A program made the position numbers and the translations under genes. From DYGX01 sp035325905 (GTDB lineage: Bacteria; Chloroflexota; Anaerolineae; Aggregatilineales; Aggregatilineaceae): a stretch of 22,064 bases of DNA. A model generated the notes under the pieces. The model was given only the letters and a program-made list of their open reading frames with translations. It did not search any database and had not been told where the DNA came from. Where the stretch lies: assembly GCA_035325905.1 (NCBI GenBank), contig DAOKYY010000062.1, positions 1-22,064 of the forward strand, given 5' to 3'. Every line of letters begins with the position of its first letter. The first letter of the stretch is position 1. This document shows positions 7,241 through 13,436 of this stretch, in pieces.

Positions 7241-7270
7241 AGTTTATCAAATCTGCGCGCGCCGGAACAA
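7241..7270 (-). promoter_or_regulatory. Candidate promoter for the membrane FHA gene
   Basis: On the minus strand TTGTTC (7270-7265) is followed after 18 bases by TAAACT (7246-7241). The start would be near 7234, leaving a leader of about 29 bases with the GGGAG ribosome site. The -35 match is partial. Confidence 0.35.
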
Positions 7271-7331
7271 CTACCGCTGCCCACCTCTTAGCCCATGCTA
7301 TCCAGGCCGGGCGTGTCCGCCGCGCTCCGGC

Positions 7332-7337
7332 TACAAT
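7332..7337 (+). promoter_or_regulatory. Candidate -10 box for the thioesterase gene
   Basis: TACAAT lies 39 bases before the ATG at 7377, with AAGGAG at 7357-7362 in the leader. No recognisable -35 box stands 16-18 bases upstream, so this is only a suggestion. Confidence 0.3.
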
Positions 7338-7376
7338 AGGGGCGCGCAGGCCGATCAAGGAGACCATCCCGACACC

Positions 7377-7811
7377 ATGCCCGACGACACGCACTATCGC
7401 AAGCTGGAGCGGATGTATCGCCGCGCCGCGATCAACCGTCTGCTGCCCGCCGAGATGACGATCAGCGCGGGCGCCGCCGAGATCACGCTGACCGTGCGTG
7501 AGGACCAGTTCCACGCCGCGGGCGCGGTGCATGGTGCGGTCTATTTCAAGCTGCTCGACGAGGCAGGCTTCTTCGCGGCCAACTCGCTGGTCGAAGATGT
7601 CTTCGTGCTGACCGTGACCTTCAACCTCTATCTGCTCCAGCCAATCGCGGATGGGACGATCCGCGCCGTCGGGCGCGTCGTCCACGCGGCAGGCAGCAGC
7701 TTTCTGGCGGAGTCGGTCGCCACCAATGCGGCGGGCGAGGTCATCGCGCGCGGCAGCGGGACGTTTATTCGCAGCCGGATCGCGCTCTCCCCGGCGATTG
7801 GCTACGAGTAG
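7377..7811 (+). CDS. PaaI-like hotdog-fold thioesterase
   Basis: This 144-residue protein is probably an acyl-CoA thioesterase, splitting a CoA thioester into free acid and CoA; the acyl group is unknown. The core family motif is present: H46, then G-A-V-H-G-A-V-Y-F-K-L-L-D-E-A-G with H52-G53 and the acidic D61 in the hotdog helix. Later strands (V-L-T-V-T-F-N-L-Y-L, then D-G-T-I-R-A-V-G-R-V-V and A-N/T-A-A-G-E-V-I-A-R-G-S-G-T) follow the usual order. The length fits a single hotdog domain. The ATG at 7377 has AAGGAG 14 bases upstream, a little far. No operon partner is evident; a terminator hairpin follows. Confidence 0.87.
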   Translation: MPDDTHYRKLERMYRRAAINRLLPAEMTISAGAAEITLTVREDQFHAAGAVHGAVYFKLLDEAGFFAANSLVEDVFVLTVTFNLYLLQPIADGTIRAVGRVVHAAGSSFLAESVATNAAGEVIARGSGTFIRSRIALSPAIGYE

Positions 7812-7835
7812 CGGCGCGGCGTCCGCCAACCAAAA

Positions 7836-7864
7836 CCGCCCGCGCTCGACGGGAGCGCGGGCGG
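7836..7864 (-). terminator. GC-rich hairpin terminator between convergent genes
   Basis: Arms 7836-7847 and 7853-7864 form a perfect 12-bp stem with the loop GACGG. On the minus strand the stem is followed by TTTTGG, so it best ends the aldo/keto reductase transcript. It may also stop transcription coming from the thioesterase gene. Confidence 0.75.
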
Positions 7865-7888
7865 CGCATGTCTCGGAGAAGAATCGCG

Positions 7889-8815
7889 TCAGCCGTTGAC
7901 CGCCTGCGGATGATCGACCCGCACCAGGTCGAGCATCGCCGCCCGCGCGTCCGCCTCGACCTGCGCGACCGACTTCATGCCGGGGATGACGCACGTCACC
8001 GCCGGGTGCATCAGGCACCACGCCAGCGCCCAGGCCGCCATATCGACGCCGCGCGGCAGCTCCATCTCGCGGATGCGCTCGACTTCGATCAGGTTCTGCT
8101 CGATGCGATCCTGCTTGAAGCGCGAGCGCACGTCGTTCGGCGCGGTGAACTGGTCGCCCGGCTTGTACTTGCCGCTGAGAAAGCCGCTCGCCAGCGGGAC
8201 GCGCGCCAGCACGCCCAGATCGTCTTCCTGGCAAGTCGGCAGCACTTCCGCTTCGGGCGTGCGATCCAGCCGGTTGTAGACCACCTGGATCGTCTCCGCG
8301 CCCACCTCCCGCGCCCGCTTGGTCTGGTAAATGTTGCTGTTGGGGCTGATCGACAGGCCGAGGTGGCGGATCTTCCCGGCGCGCACCTGCCCGGCCAGCA
8401 TCTCCCACAGCGCGGGCTGGTCGAAGACATCGTTCGCGCCGGAGTGGAACTGGTAGAGGTCCACGTAATCGGTTTGCAGCGCGCGCAGCGACGCCTCAAG
8501 CTGCTGCCGCACGGCATCTGGCGACCAGAGATCCGCGCGGTCGAACGGGCTGTTGAACTGGTGCCCGAACTTGGTCGCCACGATCCACTGATCGCGCTGG
8601 CCCTTGATCGCCGCGCCGATCAACCGCTCGGAGAGATGGTCGCCGTAACATTCGGCTGTGTCGATCAGGTTGATGCCGAGTTCCTGGGCGCGTCCGAGGA
8701 TGCGGTTGACGGACGCCTGGTCGAAGTCCATCCCCCATTCGCCGCCGAACTGCCATGTGCCGACGCCGACGACCGAGACTTCCATCTCCGTGCGCCCCAA
8801 ACGACGGTATTTCAT
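7889..8815 (-). CDS. Aldo/keto reductase
   Basis: Aldo/keto reductases are NADPH-dependent TIM-barrel enzymes acting on aldehydes or ketones. The protein has 308 residues, near the family norm. The catalytic tetrad is visible: D52 and Y57 (I-D-T-A-E-C-Y-G), K82 (V-A-T-K-F-G) and H124 (L-Y-Q-F-H-S). The late C-V-I-P-G-M-K-S-V-A-Q-V segment is the nucleotide-binding site seen in YajO- and Tas-like members. I chose the ATG at 8815 because it opens the usual M-K-Y-R-R-L-G-R-T start and has AAGGAG upstream; a longer frame reaches 8857 without homology signs. It is divergent from the endonuclease V gene. The substrate cannot be inferred. Confidence 0.94.
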   Translation of the reverse strand: MKYRRLGRTEMEVSVVGVGTWQFGGEWGMDFDQASVNRILGRAQELGINLIDTAECYGDHLSERLIGAAIKGQRDQWIVATKFGHQFNSPFDRADLWSPDAVRQQLEASLRALQTDYVDLYQFHSGANDVFDQPALWEMLAGQVRAGKIRHLGLSISPNSNIYQTKRAREVGAETIQVVYNRLDRTPEAEVLPTCQEDDLGVLARVPLASGFLSGKYKPGDQFTAPNDVRSRFKQDRIEQNLIEVERIREMELPRGVDMAAWALAWCLMHPAVTCVIPGMKSVAQVEADARAAMLDLVRVDHPQAVNG

Positions 8816-8902
8816 GCGGTTTATTTCTCCTTCTGCCTCTCGAAAACAATCTATCACCGAGAAAACGAATTGCGCGGTCCGCCCGACGCCTGCGAGCGAT
8901 CA

Positions 8903-8939
8903 GGCGCAGTTGCGCCACATGACCGCGAATACTTACAGT
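8903..8939 (+). promoter_or_regulatory. Candidate endonuclease V promoter with palindrome
   Basis: TTGCGC (8910-8915) is followed after 18 bases by TACAGT (8934-8939), giving a start near 8946. The -35 box lies inside a perfect inverted repeat, GGCGCA-GT-TGCGCC (8903-8916), which could be an operator in this divergent gap (8816-8995). Confidence 0.3.
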
Positions 8940-8995
8940 ATAAGGGGACGCACCTGACGCCGCTACTCTGGCGCTATCCGAAAGCGTGAACCGTC

Positions 8996-9697
8996 ATGCC
9001 CATTACCATTCACGAACGGCACCGCTGGGACCTGACCCCATCGGAAGCGATCGCGCTCCAGCGCGCGCTCGCGCCCCAGATCGACACCGAAACACCGCTG
9101 GCGCTCGACACGCTGCGGCTGGTCGGCGGGATCGATGTCAGCGTCAAGGACAACGTCAGCCGGGCAGCGGTGGTCGTGCTGAGCTACCCGGCCTTCGAGG
9201 TGATCGAGCGCGTCACGGCCAGCATCCCGACGCCGTTCCCGTACATCCCCGGCCTGCTGTCGTTCCGCGAGGGCGCGGTGATCATCGCCGCTCTGCGCCA
9301 GCTACAGCACGCGCCGGACGTGTTCATCGTGGATGGGCAGGGGATCGCGCACCCGCGCCGCATCGGGATCGCCTCGCACATCGGGCTGTGGATCGACGTG
9401 CCGACCGTCGGCTGCGGCAAGACCCGCCTGACCGGCGCGCATGACCCGGTCCCGCCGCGCAAGGGCGCGTGGACGCCGCTGGTCGATCACGGCGCGACCA
9501 TCGGGGCGGCGCTGCGCACCCGCGACAACATCCACCCGGTTTATATCTCGGTCGGGCACCGCGCGACGCTCGACACCGCGCGCGAGCTGGCCCTGCGCTG
9601 CACGACGCGCTACCGCCTGCCGGAGCCGATCCGCGCCGCGCATAACGCCGCCGGGCAGAGCGACCTCGCCCCGCCCGGCCAGATGCCCCTGTTCTAG
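8996..9697 (+). CDS. nfi: Endonuclease V (deoxyinosine 3' endonuclease)
   Basis: Endonuclease V cuts DNA, and in some organisms RNA, at the second phosphodiester bond 3' of a deaminated adenine (inosine). The 233-residue protein has all main marks: D47 in G-G-I-D-V-S, the P-Y-I-P strand-separating wedge with Y83, E92 in L-S-F-R-E-G, D113 in V-D-G-Q-G, H119 and the R-I-G-I-A-S-H block, and K142 in G-C-G-K. The metal-binding carboxylates D47, E92 and D113 are intact, so it should be active. The ATG at 8996 fits the normal N-terminus, but no clear ribosome site precedes it. Its stop lies four bases from the stop of the convergent protease gene. Confidence 0.95.
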   Translation: MPITIHERHRWDLTPSEAIALQRALAPQIDTETPLALDTLRLVGGIDVSVKDNVSRAAVVVLSYPAFEVIERVTASIPTPFPYIPGLLSFREGAVIIAALRQLQHAPDVFIVDGQGIAHPRRIGIASHIGLWIDVPTVGCGKTRLTGAHDPVPPRKGAWTPLVDHGATIGAALRTRDNIHPVYISVGHRATLDTARELALRCTTRYRLPEPIRAAHNAAGQSDLAPPGQMPLF

Positions 9698-9701
9698 CGC
9701 C

Positions 9702-10598
9702 TTACGCCCGCTCGCCGATCGTGACCTCGCGCTCCTGAGCCTGCCCGCCGCGCACGATCCGCACCGTCACGGTCTGCCCGACGCGGTCCCCGCTCAGGAT
9801 CGCCTGGAGATCGTCCAGGTGGCGCACTCGCTCTCCGGCCAGCGCGACGATTGTGTCGCCGAGCAGCAGCCCGGCGCGCCCGGCCGGGCTGTCCGGCTCG
9901 ACGCTGACCAGCAGCAGGCCGGTTTCCTGGCCCAGCTCGGACGCCAGCGCGTCCGGCAGGCGCACCGGCTGCGAGCCGATGCCCAGATAGCCGCGCCGCA
10001 CGCGCCCGTGCGCCAGCAGCGCCTCGACCACGCGCCGCACCGTCTGCGCCGGGATCGTCAGGCTGACGCCGCGCAGCAGCGCCGAGGTGTTCAGCCCGAT
10101 CATATCCCCCGCCGCGCCGAGCAGTGGCCCGCCCGAAAAGCCGGGATACATCGTCACATCCGCCTGCACATACCGCTCGATCGACCCGCCCGCCGGGCTG
10201 CGCCACACGCCTTCCAGCGCCGTGATCACACCCAGCGACGCCTGGAGCGCCTCGCCCGGCCGCCCGACCGCCAGCGCCAGCTGGCCGACCTTCAGCGCCG
10301 CGTCGCCAGCCCAGGACGCGGGCGCGAGATCGCCCGCCTCGGCGCGCAGCACGGCCAGATCGGTGCTCGGATCGCGCCCGACCAGCGCCGCGTTGGCCGT
10401 CCGCCCGTCTGCCAGCCCGACGCTGATCCCCTCATCCCGCTTGACGACGTGATGCGCCGTGACGATCACGCCCTCGCTCGACCAGATCACGCCGGTCGCC
10501 GGGAAGCGCCGCCGGCCCTCGACGCGCACCACCGCCGGGCCGATGCGCTCCACCGCCGCCGCGAAATCGTTCGAGACCTGCTCCAACATGCTCGCCAT
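9702..10598 (-). CDS. HtrA/Deg-like S1C serine protease with PDZ domain, no signal peptide
   Basis: This 298-residue protein has a trypsin-like domain (about 10-195) and one C-terminal PDZ domain (about 210-295). The catalytic triad is H50 (T-A-H-H-V-V), D80 (S-T-D-L-A-V-L) and S155 (G-F-S-G-G-P-L; the usual motif is GNSGGPL). Family members degrade or regulate damaged proteins, usually outside the cytoplasm. No signal peptide or membrane helix is visible from the ATG at 10598, nor in the longer frame to 10673, so this one may act inside the cell. AGGAAGGGG precedes the ATG. It follows the response regulator gene on the same strand after 112 bases, which include the palindrome CCCGCGCGCGGG at 10657-10668. 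Confidence 0.92.
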   Translation of the reverse strand: MASMLEQVSNDFAAAVERIGPAVVRVEGRRRFPATGVIWSSEGVIVTAHHVVKRDEGISVGLADGRTANAALVGRDPSTDLAVLRAEAGDLAPASWAGDAALKVGQLALAVGRPGEALQASLGVITALEGVWRSPAGGSIERYVQADVTMYPGFSGGPLLGAAGDMIGLNTSALLRGVSLTIPAQTVRRVVEALLAHGRVRRGYLGIGSQPVRLPDALASELGQETGLLLVSVEPDSPAGRAGLLLGDTIVALAGERVRHLDDLQAILSGDRVGQTVTVRIVRGGQAQEREVTIGERA

Positions 10599-10710
10599 AC
10601 CGTTCCCCTTCCTGTCTCGCGTCTCCAATGGACTTGACTCCAGGATAGACCGGCGGCCCGCGCGCGGGATCACCTCTTTGAGCGGGAGCGGACCTGCGCG
10701 AATGGGCAGG

Positions 10711-11328
10711 CTACGTCGGCAGCAGCCCCAGCCGGATCGCCAGGACGACCGCCTCGGTGCGGCTCTGCGCGCCGAGCTTGCCGAGGATGGCGTTGAGGTG
10801 AAACTTGACGGTATGCTCGCTGATGCCGAGCCGCTGCGCGATGGCGCGGTTCGCCAGCCCTTCGGCCAGCAGCGCCAGGACTTCGGCCTCGCGCCGGGTC
10901 AGCCGCTCGACCGGGGGGGCGGGCGCGCTGCCCGGCAGGTCCGCGATCAGCGCGGGATCGAGCGCCGCCAGCCCGGCGAAGACGGCCCGCAGCGCCGCGA
11001 CCAGCCGCTCCGGCGCGGCGTCACGCGGCAGCAGCCCGCGCGCACCCGCCGCCCACAGCGCCGCGCTCAGGCCCGGCTCCGGGATCAGCGCGACCAGCGG
11101 GGGCGACTCAACGTCCCACTCGGCCAGCGCATCGGGCAGATCGGCGGCGTCCCAGCCCACGTCCCACAGCACCGCGTCGGGCCGGTAGATCGCCAGCGCC
11201 GCGCTCAGATCGTCCGCGCCCGACGCCTGCCCGACGACCGCGCAGCCCTCTTGCCCGGCCAGCAGCGCGGCCAGCCCGGCGCGCGCCAGCGGGTCATCGG
11301 CTACGATCAGCACGCGGATCTCGTCCAT
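10711..11328 (-). CDS. NarL/FixJ-type response regulator with atypical receiver
   Basis: This 205-residue protein has a receiver domain (about 4-118) and a LuxR-type helix-turn-helix (about 140-202). The receiver has the acidic pair D11-D12 and the phosphoacceptor position D56 (V-L-W-D-V). The usual Ser/Thr after strand 4 is replaced by Ile (V-A-L-I-P), and the conserved Lys of strand 5 by Arg (L-L-P-R-D for L-L-K-D). Ordinary phosphorylation switching may therefore be altered or lost. The DNA-binding half is normal: L-T-R-R-E-A-E-V-L, then I-A-Q-R-L-G-I-S-E-H-T-V-K-F-H and L-G-A-Q-S-R-T-E-A-V. No histidine kinase is nearby; the divergent neighbour is an ATPase-kinase fusion. The start at 11328 is the only good ATG. 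Confidence 0.9.
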   Translation of the reverse strand: MDEIRVLIVADDPLARAGLAALLAGQEGCAVVGQASGADDLSAALAIYRPDAVLWDVGWDAADLPDALAEWDVESPPLVALIPEPGLSAALWAAGARGLLPRDAAPERLVAALRAVFAGLAALDPALIADLPGSAPAPPVERLTRREAEVLALLAEGLANRAIAQRLGISEHTVKFHLNAILGKLGAQSRTEAVVLAIRLGLLPT

Positions 11329-11336
11329 AGCCGCCG

Positions 11337-11366
11337 ATCATAGCCGCTCGGTGCGCGGCGCGGCAA
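11337..11366 (-). promoter_or_regulatory. Response regulator promoter, probable leaderless start
   Basis: On the minus strand TTGCCG (11366-11361) and TATGAT (11342-11337) are separated by 18 bases. The -10 box ends eight bases before the ATG at 11328, so transcription would begin at or within two bases of the start codon, and no ribosome site is present. Confidence 0.5.
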
Positions 11367-11397
11367 GCGCGCCGCCAGAAGAGTCCCACTCTCCGAT

Positions 11398-11425
11398 TTG
11401 CCGGGCGGGCGGAATAGGCTATAAC
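11398..11425 (+). promoter_or_regulatory. Promoter for the ATPase-kinase fusion gene
   Basis: TTGCCG (11398-11403) and TATAAC (11420-11425) stand 16 bases apart, with a start near 11432 and a leader of about 23 bases. The -35 box is identical to that of the divergent response regulator promoter, so both could be read by the same sigma factor and controlled from the shared 126-base gap. Confidence 0.5.
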
Positions 11426-11454
11426 GGAACCCATCGCACACGATCGGGGCTACG

Positions 11455-13371
11455 ATGCTGTTCAACCGACGGCTTACCGGCGAACACGCCGCCTTTCACC
11501 CGCACGGACCGCTGCCGCCCGAAGCCGCGCATCTGTACGTGCTGCGCCCGGCGGACGCGCGCCTGGAGCAGCTGATCCGCGAGCAGAAAACGGTCGCCGT
11601 GATCGGCCCGCGCCTGAGCGGCAAGTCGAGCATGTTGCTGCGCCAGTGGGGCTTGCTCGGCGCGTCGGCGCGCTGGTCCCCGGCGTACATCGCGCTCGGC
11701 GAGCTGCCGCGCGACGACGAGGCGACCTGGCGCGCCGCCCTCTACGCGCAGTTGGCGCAGCAGACCGGCCTCGCCTGGCCGCCAGACCGGCCCTTTCACG
11801 AGGCGCTGCGCGCCGCGCTGGCCGGGTCGCCGCCCGGCAACAAGCCCGTGCTGCTGCTCGACGAGATCGAGTCCGTCCCGCCCGCATGGCGCGCGGACTT
11901 CTTCGCCAGCCTGCGCGCCGCCGCCCTGCCTGCTCCGTCGCCCCCGTCCCCGCGCCGATCCTCGCCCGATCTCCCGACGATTGTGCTGGCGGGCTGCACC
12001 TTGCCGGACGAGCTGATCGCCGACGCGGGCCGCTCGCCGTTCCGCGTGGCCGAGCCGGTCTACGTGACTGACGCCTCGCTTGAGGCGCTGACCTATCTCG
12101 TCGCGCAGCTGGCAACCGACACGCGCCACATCGCCTCGGACGTGCCGGAGCGGGTCTTCGAGTGGACCGAGGGGGATGTGCACCTCGCGCACGCGCTCTG
12201 CGCGGCGCTGGAACGCGCCGTGCCGCGCGGCGCGCTGCTGCTCGACGACGTGGATCGCGCCGTGCGCCAGCGCCTGTTCGCCGGAGAAGGCGCGCAGCAT
12301 TTCGAGCGTCTGTGGGCGGAGATCGAGGCCGATCCCGATGTCAGCCGCCTGCTCGACACGCTGCTGGACCATCGCGAGCCGGTGCGCTTCACCCTGCTCC
12401 AGCGCCCGGTGATGCGCGCCTGGCTGATGGGCGCGATCCGCGCCGACGCGAACGGCAACTGCGCGCTGCGCAGCCTGGCGCACGACAGCGTTTTCTTCGC
12501 GCTGCGGCGCAACACGGCCCGCGCCGTGCCGCGCCCGCGCCTGCCCCTGAGCGGCACCCCCGGCGAGGGCGCCCCGCTGTTGGGCCGCTACCGGCTCGAT
12601 CACGTCATCCATCCGGGCCGCACCAGCTATGTCTTCCGGGGCACCGACCTGCACACCGGCGAGATGGTCGCCATCAAGCAGCTCACCGTCTCGCGGGACG
12701 TGGACGAGATCGCCTGGCAGCGCTTCCAGCGCGAAGCCGAGGCGCTCAAGCGGCTCGATCATCCGGGCATCGTGCGCCTGCGCGACGCCTTCCGCGACGC
12801 GGATTTTGAATACATCGTCATGGAGTATGTGTACGGCGGCTCGCTGTTCGACCGGCTCAACCGCGAGGGGCGGCTGCCGCTGCGCGCCGCCGTCGGAATC
12901 GCGGCGCAGCTTGCTGGCGCGCTCGATCACGCCCACGCGCGCGGCATCGTGCACCGCGACGTGAAGCCCTCGAACATCATGCTCACGCCCGATGGAGTCC
13001 CGCGCCTGGCCGATTTCGGCGTGGCGCGCCTGCTGGCCGTCTCCGGCGTGACCCGGCCCCGCACGCGGATCGGGACCACGCCCTACCTCAGCCCCGAAGC
13101 CTGCCTGGGCGACCCGATCGGCGCGCCGGGCGATCTCTGGTCGCTCGGCATCGTGCTCTACGAAATGCTGGCCGGGATGCCGCCCTTCGGCGGGCGAACC
13201 GACGCCCAGATCGCGCACGCCATTCTCGAAAGCCCCCTGCCGGACCTGCGCGCCATCCGTCCCGACGCGCCAGACGCGCTGATCGCGCTGCTGCGCGAGC
13301 TGCTCGCCAAGCGCCCGGCCGAGCGGATCGCCTCCGCCCGGCTGGTCGAGGAGCGGCTGCGGGCGATCTAA
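11455..13371 (+). CDS. AAA/STAND-like ATPase fused to a Ser/Thr protein kinase
   Basis: This 638-residue protein joins two modules. The N-terminal half is a P-loop ATPase: Walker A G-P-R-L-S-G-K-S-S at 51-59 with K57, Walker B P-V-L-L-L-D-E at 131-137, and a later helical region to about 370. It resembles the AAA-like modules used as switches in bacterial signalling proteins. The C-terminal half (379-638) is a Hanks-type kinase with K408 (V-A-I-K), H-R-D at 500-502, D-F-G at 520-522, G-T-T-P-Y-L-S-P-E and W-S-L-G-I-V-L-Y-E-M-L-A-G. The Gly-rich loop is degenerate (H-P-G-R-T-S-Y-V-F), but the catalytic residues are intact. No membrane helix is present. It is divergent from the response regulator gene. 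The usual bacterial order has the kinase first, so this order is unusual. Confidence 0.92.
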   Translation: MLFNRRLTGEHAAFHPHGPLPPEAAHLYVLRPADARLEQLIREQKTVAVIGPRLSGKSSMLLRQWGLLGASARWSPAYIALGELPRDDEATWRAALYAQLAQQTGLAWPPDRPFHEALRAALAGSPPGNKPVLLLDEIESVPPAWRADFFASLRAAALPAPSPPSPRRSSPDLPTIVLAGCTLPDELIADAGRSPFRVAEPVYVTDASLEALTYLVAQLATDTRHIASDVPERVFEWTEGDVHLAHALCAALERAVPRGALLLDDVDRAVRQRLFAGEGAQHFERLWAEIEADPDVSRLLDTLLDHREPVRFTLLQRPVMRAWLMGAIRADANGNCALRSLAHDSVFFALRRNTARAVPRPRLPLSGTPGEGAPLLGRYRLDHVIHPGRTSYVFRGTDLHTGEMVAIKQLTVSRDVDEIAWQRFQREAEALKRLDHPGIVRLRDAFRDADFEYIVMEYVYGGSLFDRLNREGRLPLRAAVGIAAQLAGALDHAHARGIVHRDVKPSNIMLTPDGVPRLADFGVARLLAVSGVTRPRTRIGTTPYLSPEACLGDPIGAPGDLWSLGIVLYEMLAGMPPFGGRTDAQIAHAILESPLPDLRAIRPDAPDALIALLRELLAKRPAERIASARLVEERLRAI

Positions 13372-13376
13372 ACGCC

Positions 13377-13436
13377 CACCGCGCCCCCGGCCTCTCTCCA
13401 TCGTGGCGCGGGGAGAGGAGATTTAGGGGCGCGGTG
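13377..13436. repeat. Dispersed palindromic repeat, copy 2, likely terminator
   Basis: The ends CACCGCGCCCC (13377-13387) and GGGGCGCGGTG (13426-13436) are perfect 11-bp inverted repeats. They enclose CCTCTCTCC and GGGGAGAGG. The order CCCCCGG...CTCTCC...GGAGAGG...GATTTAGGGG matches copy 3 at 17290, with diverged ends. It lies between convergent genes and supplies the last codons and stop of the glycosyltransferase at 13423. Confidence 0.65.

Noticed and set aside
7868..8989. A 373-codon plus-strand frame opposite the aldo/keto reductase
   Set aside because: The composition is typical of an antisense shadow (Arg, His, Asp, Ala), and it lies fully over a gene with an intact catalytic tetrad.
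9441..10637. A 398-codon plus-strand frame across the end of endonuclease V and the protease gene
   Set aside because: It reads through the 3' end of nfi in another frame and opposite the HtrA-like gene, with no domain signs.
10657..10668. The palindrome CCCGCGCGCGGG between the response regulator and protease genes, as a terminator
   Set aside because: It has no T tract on either side and no room for a loop. At this GC content a short GC palindrome is weak evidence.
11419..13401. A 660-codon open frame on the minus strand opposite the ATPase-kinase gene
   Set aside because: It is rich in Arg, Gly and Ala with no recognisable motif, and the plus strand carries a complete kinase. Long antisense frames are expected at this GC content.
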